A DNA stretch of 64,000 bases from Providencia burhodogranariea DSM 19968 (GTDB taxonomy: Bacteria; Pseudomonadota; Gammaproteobacteria; Enterobacterales; Enterobacteriaceae), in assembly GCF_000314855.2 (NCBI RefSeq), contig NZ_KB233223.1, forward strand, positions 474,148 to 538,147, in the 5' to 3' direction. The position numbers and the translations under genes were made by a program. The notes under the pieces are model-generated. The model ran no database searches and had not been told where the DNA came from. It saw only the letters and a program-made list of their open reading frames with translations. How positions within the stretch are numbered: the first letter of the stretch is position 1; the number at the start of each line of letters is the position of its first letter. Below are positions 10,616 through 19,555 of the stretch, piece by piece.

Positions 10616-10825
10616 TTATTTTGTTAATGTGGCTGTTACAGAGTCATAATTTTCCATGCGAGCTGTAATTATTTTATATTTTGATCCGGACTCTTCTGTT
10701 ATTTTAGATTTTTTCTCTTCTGCTGAGGTAACGGTTGTTCCCCAAGATGAGATAGTCTCTGCAAAACGACCAAAAGAGATAATAGATAAAGTTGAAGCTA
10801 AAAGTGATTTTTTAATATTATTCAT
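10616..10825 (-). CDS. Hypothetical small exported protein, possible remnant
   Basis: 69 aa. The N-terminus (MNNIKKSLLASTLSIISFG) looks like a Sec signal peptide, with cleavage probably after FAE or just before it; the mature part is short and polar (AEEKKSKITEESGSKYK). I recognise no family. It starts 1 nt after the stop of the broken frame at 10827-11281, so both probably come from one ancestral operon. The mature part is too short for a typical secreted protein, which suggests a truncated end gene. Low confidence that it is functional. Confidence 0.4.
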   Translation of the reverse strand: MNNIKKSLLASTLSIISFGRFAETISSWGTTVTSAEEKKSKITEESGSKYKIITARMENYDSVTATLTK

Positions 10826-10826
10826 A

Positions 10827-11281
10827 TTAAGATACTTCGTTAATAATTAAAACTTCTATATTTCGGATTGATTGAATTGTACATTTTTCGTCAAATTCTA
10901 AACCTTCCATACCCGCTAAATCTATAGCTCCAATGATTCCATTATTATATTTAACAGAAACATCACCACTGAGTAAAAGTAATTCATTTGTTGTATTTAA
11001 ATTACTTGATTCAGTATCTGATTGAGCTTTTTCATTAGTGTACTTGTTTCAGTTTTAGTTGATAGAGATGTGCATGCTTTACGTTGTGAGGCGATTATAT
11101 TATGTAGGCCTACATTATTATCTCTCATGACGACAACTTAATTACCTACCCATCTACGACTGAAGCTACACCAAATTTTCCATCTGTATGTATGGCATTG
11201 AACAAGCGTTTTAGTTGCTAACTTATTCACTAATTTTAAATGAATATCATATTTAGATAATACTGACTGGAGGACATAGAT
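10827..11281 (-). pseudogene. Decayed gene of unknown function (frameshifts and stops)
   Basis: No long open frame exists here, but minus-strand fragments in successive frames read as one protein. In order they are: a fragment with YVLQSVLSKYDIHLKLVNK (11278 down); a frame with AIHTDGKFGVASVVDG, broken by TAG; a frame starting near 11130 with NNVGLHNIIASQRKACTSL; and an open frame from about 11048 to the stop at 10827 with LLLLSGDVSVKYNNG and GMEGLEFDEKC. At least two frameshifts and one nonsense codon are needed to join them. The family is not recognised. Confidence 0.6.
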
Positions 11282-11397
11282 ATGCTCTATATGCTACATA
11301 AAAATATAAGATATAATTTCCATTTAATATTATTTTAGTCCATTCATTATATGATTAGTGCTACTGATAAACATAATGACTAACTATTGATGTTATT

Positions 11398-11805
11398 TTA
11401 ACTACCACGATAAGTTGAATATCCATATTGGCTTAATAATAGCGGGATATGATAATGTTCTTCTGTATTACTGATGTTGAATTCAACAGGAATTTCGGGA
11501 AAGAAACTATTTTGTTTATTATCTGAAAAATAGTTTCCTGTTTTAAATGTAACTCTATATTCTCCGATTTCAGTTTTTATATTATCTGGCCATAATTTTT
11601 TTATGCGACCATCTTTATCTGTTTTATCTGAATTTAAAACTTTCCAATTATTAGATTGCTTTTGTTCTAATGTGACTTTAACTCCTGGTGCTGGTTTTCC
11701 TGTCTGTTGATTAAGAATATGGACACTTAAAGTATCTGCAGCTTGGGCAAGCGCTGGCACAGTTATGGCAGATAAACAAATAGCTGATAATAAGTATTTT
11801 TTCAT
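11398..11805 (-). CDS. hiuH: Hydroxyisourate hydrolase, periplasmic transthyretin-related protein
   Basis: Hydrolyses 5-hydroxyisourate in urate breakdown. A signal peptide (about residues 1-22, ending LAQA) precedes the mature domain. The transthyretin-like features are [14 protein letters not shown] near the start, YRVTF and FFPEIPVEF in the middle, [16 protein letters not shown] near the end, and the terminal YRGS that is diagnostic for HIUase against true transthyretin. 135 aa, the usual size for exported enterobacterial forms. No uricase or OHCU decarboxylase gene is nearby. Confidence 0.92.
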   Translation of the reverse strand: MKKYLLSAICLSAITVPALAQAADTLSVHILNQQTGKPAPGVKVTLEQKQSNNWKVLNSDKTDKDGRIKKLWPDNIKTEIGEYRVTFKTGNYFSDNKQNSFFPEIPVEFNISNTEEHYHIPLLLSQYGYSTYRGS

Positions 11806-12214
11806 TTCTCTATTTCCTTTATTAATATTTTATTATGTTTGTCAATTCAGGGTTATATTACAAAAATATTTATTATAAATAGTGACAATAACATTACAAT
11901 TTAGTCATGTTGGTATTATTTTTTGCATAAATAACACGACAGGATGATTTATCATATTCGCAACTTATGAAAGGCACCGTCAAAAATCATGGGAACATAT
12001 GCCAACAAGATATTCTTGATTTACGATTGAGCAAATTTTTGCAATATGGCTCAACAGTTCTGTTACTTCCACTGTTCTTATGACTATTTATTCATTTTAA
12101 GAATAATTCATAAAAGAGACTTTATTGCTATCCCCCCTGATAATTTTAACCCATTCTAGTAATGTGAAGCCCCTCGCATTTCGGCTATTTACTTGTTTCT
12201 GTTTACAAAACCAA

Positions 12215-12226
12215 TTGTATATACAA
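12215..12226. promoter_or_regulatory. Predicted HutC operator 1 (perfect palindrome)
   Basis: TTGTATATACAA is a perfect 12-bp palindrome matching the TGTATATACA-type operator of HutC repressors. It lies about 320 bp before hutU, and a HutC-family gene is at 22337-23053. Confidence 0.65.
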
Positions 12227-12316
12227 CATCTGTTGGATAAACAGCAATCTACTGTTTGTTGTATAGCTAATGACCCACCGTTTTCTCTAATCTTTGTATA
12301 AAAATTCAAATTTAAA

Positions 12317-12327
12317 TGTATATACTT
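12317..12327. promoter_or_regulatory. Predicted HutC operator 2
   Basis: TGTATATACTT keeps nine consecutive core bases of the operator palindrome. Its centre lies about 22 bp, two helical turns, from the next box. Confidence 0.55.
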
Positions 12328-12338
12328 TGTGAATTAAA

Positions 12339-12349
12339 TGTATATATAT
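12339..12349. promoter_or_regulatory. Predicted HutC operator 3
   Basis: TGTATATATAT, a weaker copy of the same box, in phase with operator 2 and probably within or near the hutU promoter. Confidence 0.45.
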
Positions 12350-12546
12350 TTAAAGGGTGGACGTAAACAGATAAGTTTTAAATGATAAAAAATCAGCAGT
12401 GATGGAATTTTAACTTATTGAATTTTAAGTGTCTTTGTAAGATTTTTAAACGGTGAGTTTATCAGTGAAAAAACAATGACTCATTATAAATATCATTGAT
12501 TGTTATTGAAGTGTTAAATTAAATGGGTGAATAGGGGGATATACCA

Positions 12547-14214
12547 ATGTTAAATCGTACTGACTCTGCACGTGTTATCCGTGCACCGCACGGCAGTGAA
12601 GTAACGTGTAAAAGCTGGCTGACTGAAGCCGTGTACCGCATGATCCAAAATAACCTTGACCCGGATGTTGCTGAGCATCCACAGAGCTTAGTGGTATATG
12701 GTGGTATTGGTCGTGCAGCTCGTAACTGGGAATGCTATGACAAGATCTTAGATGTCTTAAAAACACTTGAAGATGATCAAACCTTGCTCGTGCAGTCAGG
12801 TAAACCGGTTGGTGTTTTCCCTACTCATCCAGATGCCCCTCGCGTATTAATTGCTAACTCAAATATTGTCCCACATTGGGCTAATTGGGATCATTTCAAC
12901 GAGTTAGATAAAAAAGGCCTGATGATGTACGGCCAAATGACGGCGGGGTCTTGGATTTATATTGGCTCGCAAGGGATTGTGCAAGGAACTTACGAGACGT
13001 TTATTTCTTTAGCAAAACAACACTTTAATGGCAATCCCGCGGGTCGTTGGATCTTAACGGGGGGTCTTGGTGGAATGGGGGGCGCACAGCCACTTGCAGC
13101 AACAATGGCTGGTTTTAGCATGATTGCAGTTGAGTGTGACGAAAGCCGTATCGATTTTCGCTTAAGAACAGGTTATGTCGATAAAAAAGCCACTTCGATT
13201 GATGAGGCTCTGCAATATCTTGAAGAAGCCAAAAGTAACGGAACGCCAGTTTCTGTTGGCTTACTTGGAAATGCCGCAGATATCTACAGTGAGCTGGTTA
13301 AACGTAACATTATCCCTGATTCAGTTACCGATCAAACCAGTGCGCACGATCCCATTCATGGATACCTGCCACAAGGTTGGACATTAAGCGAATGGCGTGA
13401 AAAACAGCAAAGTGCGCCTGCTGCAGTCACTAAAGCGGCTAAAAAGACTATGGCTGTTCAGGTTGAAGCCATGCTTGCTATGCAAAAGAAAGGTTCAGCA
13501 GCATTTGACTACGGTAATAACATTCGTCAAATGGCAAAAGATGAAGATGTTAGTAATGCCTTTGATTTTCCTGGATTTGTACCTGCTTATATCCGCCCTC
13601 TATTCTGTGAAGGGATCGGTCCATTTCGTTGGGTAGCACTCTCGGGTGATCCGGAAGATATTTATAAAACAGATCAAAAAGTCAAAGAGCTGATCCCTGA
13701 TGATAAGCACCTCCATAATTGGTTGGATATGGCCCGTGAGCGTATTGCATTCCAAGGTCTACCAGCACGTATCTGCTGGGTGGGATTGAAAGATCGCGAA
13801 AGATTAGGCCGTGCTTTTAATGAGATGGTGAAAACTGGCGAGCTAAAAGCGCCTATCGTGATCGGGCGTGATCACTTAGATTCAGGATCGGTAGCGAGCC
13901 CACATCGTGAAACAGAATCGATGAAAGATGGTTCAGATGCGGTTTCTGATTGGCCGTTACTGAATGCATTATTGAATACGGCAGGCGGCGCGACATGGGT
14001 CAGTTTGCATCATGGTGGTGGTGTTGGTATGGGCTTTTCGCAGCATGCAGGCGTTGTGATTGTATGTGATGGAACTGAGGCTGCGGATAAACGCTTAGCT
14101 CGCGTTTTACACAATGACCCAGCAACTGGGGTTATGCGCCATGCGGATGCTGGTTATGACATCGCAATTAACTGTGCAAAACAGCAGGGCCTTAATTTGC
14201 CTATGGTGAAGTAG
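12547..14214 (+). CDS. hutU: Urocanate hydratase
   Basis: Converts urocanate to 4-imidazolone-5-propionate using tightly bound NAD as electrophile; second step of histidine breakdown. 555 aa, full length. The NAD-binding loop [29 protein letters not shown], and RICWVGLK with Cys410 (the same number as the active-site Cys of the Pseudomonas enzyme) are present. [14 protein letters not shown] and [17 protein letters not shown] also match the family. hutH, hutI and hutG are not next to it; instead a CoA-transferase and an acyl-CoA dehydrogenase follow. HutC-like boxes upstream point to induction by urocanate. Confidence 0.97.
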   Translation: MLNRTDSARVIRAPHGSEVTCKSWLTEAVYRMIQNNLDPDVAEHPQSLVVYGGIGRAARNWECYDKILDVLKTLEDDQTLLVQSGKPVGVFPTHPDAPRVLIANSNIVPHWANWDHFNELDKKGLMMYGQMTAGSWIYIGSQGIVQGTYETFISLAKQHFNGNPAGRWILTGGLGGMGGAQPLAATMAGFSMIAVECDESRIDFRLRTGYVDKKATSIDEALQYLEEAKSNGTPVSVGLLGNAADIYSELVKRNIIPDSVTDQTSAHDPIHGYLPQGWTLSEWREKQQSAPAAVTKAAKKTMAVQVEAMLAMQKKGSAAFDYGNNIRQMAKDEDVSNAFDFPGFVPAYIRPLFCEGIGPFRWVALSGDPEDIYKTDQKVKELIPDDKHLHNWLDMARERIAFQGLPARICWVGLKDRERLGRAFNEMVKTGELKAPIVIGRDHLDSGSVASPHRETESMKDGSDAVSDWPLLNALLNTAGGATWVSLHHGGGVGMGFSQHAGVVIVCDGTEAADKRLARVLHNDPATGVMRHADAGYDIAINCAKQQGLNLPMVK

Positions 14215-14228
14215 CGTCTTTTCCGGCC

Positions 14229-14319
14229 TAGGGGCTATTGACCTTTAAAGGTCAGTTCTTATTCGAATTAACAGTCTTTACTTAAGCTAAAAATAAGCAG
14301 CGAAGGCCAACAGCCCCTA
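14229..14319. repeat. MITE-like element between hutU and the CoA-transferase gene
   Basis: 91-bp element bounded by 17-bp inverted repeats (TAGGGGCTATTGACCTT at 14229-14245; inverted copy with two changes at 14303-14319). An inner palindrome ACCTTTAAAGGT lies at 14240-14251. The left part resembles the start of the repeat at 23169. It could form a long hairpin in the hutU transcript and reduce read-through. Confidence 0.6.
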
Positions 14320-14362
14320 ATAAATAGATCGATTTATTTTAGTCATTCATAAGGACACGGAT

Positions 14363-15547
14363 ATGAATACTGTGCCAATTCAAAAAAGACAAGGCGTGCT
14401 GGCTGGGATCAAAGTAATTGATTTAAGCCGAGTACTCGCAGGCCCCTATTGTACAGGAATGATGGCTGACCTTGGTGCGGAAGTGATCAAAATCGAAGCG
14501 CCTGATCATGGCGATGATAGTCGTCATCTAGGTCCGTTTATTGATGGTGAGAGTGTTTATTATGGGCTCATCAACAGAGGAAAGCGCAGTATTGAACTAG
14601 ATCTAAAGTCAGATGCCGATCGCGCTATTCTTTATCAATTAGTAAAGGAGAGCGATGTTGTTGTTGAAAATTTTCGACCGGGTGTCACTGCAAGGCTTGG
14701 CATTGATTTTGAAAGCTTAAAACAACATAACTCTCAACTCATTTATGCCAGTATTTCAGGTTTTGGGCAGAACAGTCCTCTAGCCAATTACCCGGCCTAT
14801 GACATTGTTGCACAAGCAATGTCAGGTCTAATGAGTGTTACTGGATTTGAACAAACAGGGCCAACTCGTTGTGGTGAATCGATTGGTGATGTGTGTGCGG
14901 GCCTGTTTGCGGCATGGGCGATTAGCAGTGCGTTGTTTGCAAGAGAATATCGCCAAGAGAGTGCACAATATATTGATGTGGCAATGGTTGATGTTTTACT
15001 CAGTATGCAATTAACCGGGCTTTCCAATTTATTTGCGAATGACAAAGCGCCCAGCTTAGTGGGTAATCGTCATCCAGTTTCGACACCATTTGATACTTAT
15101 CAGGCGAAAGATGGATTGGTTGTAATAGCGATTGCAAGTGAAAAACTATTCCAACGTTTTTGTGAATGTATCGAGCAGCCGACACTTCGTGATGATCCTC
15201 GCTATAAAGATGACCCGACACGAACCTGCTATCAAGCTGAGCTTAGAACGGAAATCGAGCAATGGACATCACACAAAACAGTTGAAGAAGTTTGTGATCT
15301 ATTGTTAAACGCAGGTGTTCCTGCTTCACCGATTCATAACCTACAACAGGCAACACAGAGTGAGAATGCGAAAGTTCGTCAAGTTCTCACATACCTCGAT
15401 GATGGTGGTACACCATTAGTTTCTCAGCCTGTTTTTTTTAATGGACTAAAACCTCATGTTACGCAAAGAGCGCCTAACTTGGGTGAAGCGAATGGTATTT
15501 ATAAACCGGCAATAAAAACAACTAAAAGCGCGGAGACAATACAATGA
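14363..15547 (+). CDS. Class III CoA-transferase (CaiB/BaiF family)
   Basis: Moves CoA between carboxylic acids. The family N-terminus GIKVIDLSRVLAGPYC (about 15-30), MADLGAEVIKIEAP and VENFRPGVTARLGID are clear. The catalytic Asp is Asp147 in YPAYDIVAQAM, equivalent to the nucleophilic Asp of formyl-CoA transferase. 394 aa, normal length. Its 3' end overlaps the acyl-CoA dehydrogenase gene by 4 nt, so the two act together. From the neighbouring hutU I infer that it exchanges CoA between urocanoyl-CoA and imidazole propionate. The family also includes carnitine/butyrobetaine transferases (CaiB), so the substrate is not proven. Confidence 0.9.
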   Translation: MNTVPIQKRQGVLAGIKVIDLSRVLAGPYCTGMMADLGAEVIKIEAPDHGDDSRHLGPFIDGESVYYGLINRGKRSIELDLKSDADRAILYQLVKESDVVVENFRPGVTARLGIDFESLKQHNSQLIYASISGFGQNSPLANYPAYDIVAQAMSGLMSVTGFEQTGPTRCGESIGDVCAGLFAAWAISSALFAREYRQESAQYIDVAMVDVLLSMQLTGLSNLFANDKAPSLVGNRHPVSTPFDTYQAKDGLVVIAIASEKLFQRFCECIEQPTLRDDPRYKDDPTRTCYQAELRTEIEQWTSHKTVEEVCDLLLNAGVPASPIHNLQQATQSENAKVRQVLTYLDDGGTPLVSQPVFFNGLKPHVTQRAPNLGEANGIYKPAIKTTKSAETIQ

Positions 15548-16683
15548 GTTTTCAAATAGATGAAACAGAACAGGCAATTGTAGATGCTGTTGAAAAAGTG
15601 TGCCGAGATATTCTGCAAGCGAATGCACAACGTTATGATGAAACCGAAACTTTTTGTGCAGAAAGTTTGAGTGCGCTAGGTGAAATGGGCTGCTGGGGAA
15701 TTAACTTACCTGAGCAATATGGTGGATTTGGTATTAGTAGTATAGCCATGAGTATGATTGTTGAAGCTATAGCTGCTGCCTGTGCATCGACATCATCTGC
15801 GTTAACGGCCCACTTTCTCGCAACAGACTCTATTTTTATTGGTGGAACAGAAGAACAAAAACAGCATTGGTTACCCAAAGCAGCAGGTGGTGAAATGCTT
15901 GGCGCATTTGGCTTAACAGAGCCAGCTGCGGGTTCAAATCCAGCAGATATGCGCACGATTGCCACGCGTGAAAAAGAGGGATGGCGAATTCGAGGTAATA
16001 AGCATTATATTACTAACGCTAAAGAGGCTGATTTCATTGTGTTATATGCTAAAACAGCCCCTGAAGCTGGTGCTCGAGGTATCAGTGCCTTCATGATCCC
16101 TAAAGGAACTGAAGGAGTTGAATTTTCTTCACCAGAAAAAACCATGGGGTTACGCGGTAGTACGATTTATGAATTAGCACTAAATTGTTGGTTGCCAGAA
16201 TCGGCATTACTTGGCGAAGAAAATAAAGGCTTTCATACCGCGATGGAAGTGCTGGATAAAGGGCGTGTGGAAGTTGCTGCAAGCTCATTAGGCATTGCTC
16301 GTGCGGCGATGGAAAGTGCTTTGGTTTGGGTGAAAGAACGTCAAATAGGTAAAAAGCCATTAGCCGCTTATCAAGGTACTCAATGGCGTATTGCGGATAT
16401 GCATACTCAGCTAGAGGCTGCTCGTTTGCTGACTTGGCATGCAGCAGAACGCCGTGATTCGGGTGAACGTTTTAGTTTGCAATCAGCAACGGCTAAATTA
16501 TTTGCTGCGGAATGTGCAGGCTTTGTCACAGATGCTGCATTACAGCTTCATGGCGGCTATGGTTATATTCGAGATCTACCCCTAGAACGTTATGTACGTG
16601 ATGCAAGAATTTTACGAATTTTTGAAGGTACTTCGGAAATTCAAAAGATCATTATCTCACGCGCGGTCTTAGATGCCGTTTAA
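15544..16683 (+). CDS. Acyl-CoA dehydrogenase
   Basis: FAD enzyme making an alpha-beta double bond in an acyl-CoA. 379 aa with the full domain set: GINLPEQYGGFG; FGLTEPAAGSNPADM (FAD/substrate loop); HYITNAKEADFIV; RVEVAASSLGIARAA; and the C-terminal DARILRIFEGTSEIQ, where Glu361 fits the catalytic base of short/medium-chain enzymes. It overlaps the CoA-transferase gene by 4 nt (ATGA). The ETF and ETF-QO genes downstream are its expected electron acceptors. Inferred substrate: imidazole-propionyl-CoA, giving urocanoyl-CoA. A reductase working in reverse, like crotonobetainyl-CoA reductase CaiA, is the alternative. Confidence 0.9.
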   Translation: MSFQIDETEQAIVDAVEKVCRDILQANAQRYDETETFCAESLSALGEMGCWGINLPEQYGGFGISSIAMSMIVEAIAAACASTSSALTAHFLATDSIFIGGTEEQKQHWLPKAAGGEMLGAFGLTEPAAGSNPADMRTIATREKEGWRIRGNKHYITNAKEADFIVLYAKTAPEAGARGISAFMIPKGTEGVEFSSPEKTMGLRGSTIYELALNCWLPESALLGEENKGFHTAMEVLDKGRVEVAASSLGIARAAMESALVWVKERQIGKKPLAAYQGTQWRIADMHTQLEAARLLTWHAAERRDSGERFSLQSATAKLFAAECAGFVTDAALQLHGGYGYIRDLPLERYVRDARILRIFEGTSEIQKIIISRAVLDAV

Positions 16684-17083
16684 TAGTGAGATAAGACAGT
16701 ATAGGTAGACGGACAGGCGTCTACTCAACATGAGTAAAAACTGCAATAAAATTAACGGCCTGACAACAGGATCATGGAATTAAAAACACAACAACAATCA
16801 GGTTTAAGAATGTATTTCAATTTTTAATGACGGGCACTTTATACACCAATAAAACTTCGAATAACCTGTAGAGAACTTACAACGAAATCCTGAGATATAT
16901 CAATATATAGCTTAGGTAACCAATAGCGGCGTTGTATTCACTATACAGATTATATAACTGAAGTATGTCGGTAATAATAGCTAAAATAGAGCCCGACTTA
17001 GCGTCTGATGGCTGTACCTTACAGCAACCATGATGACAAATTGGTCCATTCTTTAAGCCAGCCTTGCTTAAAGAGGAGTTACC
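16684..17083 (+). promoter_or_regulatory. Intergenic region before the NCS1 permease gene
   Basis: 400 bp without a gene. A 7-bp-stem hairpin GTAGACG/CGTCTAC (16705-16724) follows the dehydrogenase stop by about 22 nt but has no T-run. The region probably holds a separate promoter for the permease gene; no confident -35/-10 pair was picked by eye. Confidence 0.4.
17051..17078 (+). promoter_or_regulatory. Hairpin abutting the RBS of the NCS1 gene
   Basis: Arms CTTTAAGC (17051-17058) and GCTTAAAG (17066-17073) form a perfect 8-bp stem with a 7-nt loop. The right arm runs into the strong RBS AGAGGAG (17072-17078), 5 nt before the ATG. It could modulate ribosome access. Confidence 0.5.
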
Positions 17084-18526
17084 ATGACAGTTTCAAACGA
17101 AATAATCGCAGATAAAAAAAATCGGCAGGAGAATGTTCCATTAATAGAAGCACGTTCCATTGACTATATCCCAGAGTCTGAACGACACGGCACCTTAGCA
17201 AGTCAATTTACACTTTGGTTTGGTGCCAATTTACAGATCACCGCTATTGTAACTGGAGCACTTGCCGTCGTACTTGGTGGTGATGTGTTTTGGTCTCTAA
17301 TTGGTTTATTTATCGGCCAGTTATTGGGGGGAGCTGTGATGGCATTGCATGCGGTACAAGGGCCAAAACTAGGTTTACCTCAAATGATATCTAGCCGAGT
17401 TCAGTTTGGTGTATATGGTGCGGTTATCCCGATTCTTTTAGTATGTATGATGTACGTGGGTTTCTCTGCAAGTGGAACGGTACTCGCGGGCCAGGCTGTT
17501 GGGCAGTTGCTTCATGTCAGTGATTGGATTGGTATTTTAATATTTGGTGCTGTCATTATTGCGATCACTATCTGTGGTTATCGTATTATTCATATTTTAG
17601 GTAAAGTCGCTAGCGTTGTCGGAGTTATTGCTTTCTTTTATCTTTTCTTCCGACTGTTTTATATGAATGATGTGTCGGTTTTGTTAGAAAATCGTCATTT
17701 CAGCTGGACTAACTTTTTATTAGCAATGTCATTATCTGCATCTTGGCAAATTGCATTTGGTCCTTATGTTGCTGACTATTCACGTTATTTACCGACTAAA
17801 ACGCCAACAATCAAAGCGTTCTTAGCCGTGGGTTCAGGCACTGTAATTGGTACTCAAGCATCAATGATCCTTGGTGTATTTGCAGCGGCACTCGCTGGAA
17901 GTAAATTTGCTGGTAATGAAGTCTCTTATATTGTTGGGCTTGGTAGTACAGGCCTTATTGCTGCATTACTCTATATCAGTATTTTCTTTGGTAAAGTCAC
18001 GATTACAGCATTGAATGCGTATGGCAGCTTTATGTCGATGGCTGCGATATTCTGTGGTTTTCGTGGTAAGCATCATATCTCTAGTGGGCAACGGTTATTC
18101 TTTATTATTTTTATGGTGAGTTTTTCGACCATTTTAGGCTTAGCTGGGCAACATTCATTCCTAAAACTGTTTTCAGCTTTCTTGCTGTTCTTATTAGCTT
18201 TCTTTACACCTTGGAGTGCTATCAACTTAGTTGATTACTATTGGGTCACTAAAGGCCGCTATGACGTACCTCAGTTATCTAACCCCAACGGGCGTTATGG
18301 CCGCTGGAATAAAGTTGGCATCATCACTTACATTGTGGGTGTGGTGATTCAATTACCGTTTATTGCGACAGGTTTTTATACTGGGCCTTTTGTTGAAATG
18401 TTAGGTGGGGTTGATATTTCATGGATAGTAGGATTAGTTGCGACGAGCATTATCTATTATGCTGCAATTAAAAAATGGCCAATGTCTGTCGCGGATAGGC
18501 TGATATTACCATCGTCTAATCCATAA
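17084..18526 (+). CDS. NCS1-family permease (purine/cytosine permease type)
   Basis: 480-aa inner-membrane transporter with about twelve hydrophobic helices. The N-terminal tail with ARSIDYIPESERHG followed by FTLWFGANLQITAIVTGA is typical of nucleobase:cation symporter-1 proteins, as are GPKLGLPQMISSRVQFG and WQIAFGPYVADYSRYLP. It lies between the hutU/CoA-transferase/dehydrogenase genes and etfBA. NCS1 carriers take up small nitrogen heterocycles, so an imidazole compound such as urocanate or imidazole propionate is a reasonable inferred substrate; cytosine or purines cannot be excluded. Confidence 0.88.
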   Translation: MTVSNEIIADKKNRQENVPLIEARSIDYIPESERHGTLASQFTLWFGANLQITAIVTGALAVVLGGDVFWSLIGLFIGQLLGGAVMALHAVQGPKLGLPQMISSRVQFGVYGAVIPILLVCMMYVGFSASGTVLAGQAVGQLLHVSDWIGILIFGAVIIAITICGYRIIHILGKVASVVGVIAFFYLFFRLFYMNDVSVLLENRHFSWTNFLLAMSLSASWQIAFGPYVADYSRYLPTKTPTIKAFLAVGSGTVIGTQASMILGVFAAALAGSKFAGNEVSYIVGLGSTGLIAALLYISIFFGKVTITALNAYGSFMSMAAIFCGFRGKHHISSGQRLFFIIFMVSFSTILGLAGQHSFLKLFSAFLLFLLAFFTPWSAINLVDYYWVTKGRYDVPQLSNPNGRYGRWNKVGIITYIVGVVIQLPFIATGFYTGPFVEMLGGVDISWIVGLVATSIIYYAAIKKWPMSVADRLILPSSNP

Positions 18527-18634
18527 AATTCACTTCAAATAATATGTGTAAAAATAAATTTAAAATAAAAATAATTAGGGCTGATATACACAAAGTAATT
18601 TGAATTATATCTAGATGTTCCACAACGCTATCCG

Positions 18635-18646
18635 ATGAATATACAA
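18635..18646. promoter_or_regulatory. Weak HutC-like box upstream of etfB
   Basis: ATGAATATACAA matches 10 of 12 positions of the palindrome at 12215. It lies about 140 bp before the etfB ATG and may put the ETF genes under the same repressor. Confidence 0.3.
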
Positions 18647-18784
18647 GAGTATGTAAGTCGGATAGCTGAAAGAACGGAATACAGAAACTATTTTAAATAT
18701 GGCAATTATAGCAGTGAATAATTCACCGCTAGGTCTTTTCTCAGCCTAAAAATACGGTCTGGTAGAGATTAATTAGGAGTGATT

Positions 18785-19540
18785 ATGAAAATTTTAGTGG
18801 CTGTTAAACGGGTTATCGATCATAACGTTAAAGTTCGTGTGAAAGCAGATGGCTCTGGTGTCGAACTAGCGAATGTTAAAATGGCAATTAATCCCTTTGA
18901 TGAAATTGCTGTTGAAGAAGCTGTGCGTTTAAAAGAATCAGGTAAGGCAAGTGAAGTTGTTGTCGTTTCAATTGGCGATATTAGCTCACAAGAAACATTA
19001 CGCAGTGCAATGGCAATTGGTGCCGATCGCGCTGTTTTGGTTCAAATACCGATTGATATGATTTTAGAACCCCTTGATATTGCACGTTTATTACAAAAAA
19101 TAGTGTTTGCAGAGCAACCTGATTTAATTTTACTTGGTAAGCAGGCAATTGATAATGACTGTAACCAAACCGGGCAAATGTTATCAGCATTACTAAAATG
19201 CAGTCAGGCAACCTTTGCTTCTTTAATTGAAATAGAAGGCTCTGCGTTACTGGTCACTCGTGAAATTGATGGCGGATTAGAAACGCTTTCTTTACCTTTA
19301 CCTGCGGTTGTCACAACAGATTTACGCTTGAATGAACCTCGCTATGCAACTCTTCCTAATATTATGAAAGCTAAGAAAAAGCCTCTTGAAATACACGATA
19401 TTTCACAGATGAGTTTCTCACCGTTAGGGCAAGTAAAAATATTGACGGTGAGTGAACCAAAGAAACGGACAGGCCAATGCACACTATTTAATGATGCGAA
19501 TGCATTAGTCAGTGAGCTACAAGCGAAAGAAGCGATCTAA
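18785..19540 (+). CDS. etfB: Electron transfer flavoprotein beta subunit
   Basis: Small subunit of the FAD/AMP-containing ETF that collects electrons from acyl-CoA dehydrogenases. The ATG at 18785 is preferred over the in-frame GTG at 18779 because AGGAG lies 5 nt before it and [20 protein letters not shown] matches canonical EtfB (in part [12 protein letters not shown]). Other marks: [34 protein letters not shown] (AMP binding) and [20 protein letters not shown], holding the dehydrogenase recognition loop. It belongs to the respiratory type rather than the bifurcating type by resemblance. Followed by etfA after 15 nt. Confidence 0.93.
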   Translation: MKILVAVKRVIDHNVKVRVKADGSGVELANVKMAINPFDEIAVEEAVRLKESGKASEVVVVSIGDISSQETLRSAMAIGADRAVLVQIPIDMILEPLDIARLLQKIVFAEQPDLILLGKQAIDNDCNQTGQMLSALLKCSQATFASLIEIEGSALLVTREIDGGLETLSLPLPAVVTTDLRLNEPRYATLPNIMKAKKKPLEIHDISQMSFSPLGQVKILTVSEPKKRTGQCTLFNDANALVSELQAKEAI

Positions 19541-19555
19541 TTAGGGAGAATTATC

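Larger units (their letters stand above)
11806..12546. promoter_or_regulatory. Divergent intergenic region hiuH / hutU
   Basis: 740 bp of AT-rich DNA with no convincing gene; a 70-codon minus-strand frame at 12097-12309 has no family resemblance and no RBS and was not called. It contains three HutC-like boxes at 12215-12348. A strong RBS (AGGGGG) lies about 8 nt before the hutU ATG. Confidence 0.6.

Noticed and set aside
10656-10850. Plus-strand 64-codon frame opposite the small exported protein
   Set aside because: It is the antisense shadow of the minus-strand frame, which has a signal-peptide-like start.
12097-12309. 70-codon minus-strand frame between hiuH and hutU
   Set aside because: No RBS, no family resemblance, and it covers the best HutC palindrome; better read as regulatory DNA.
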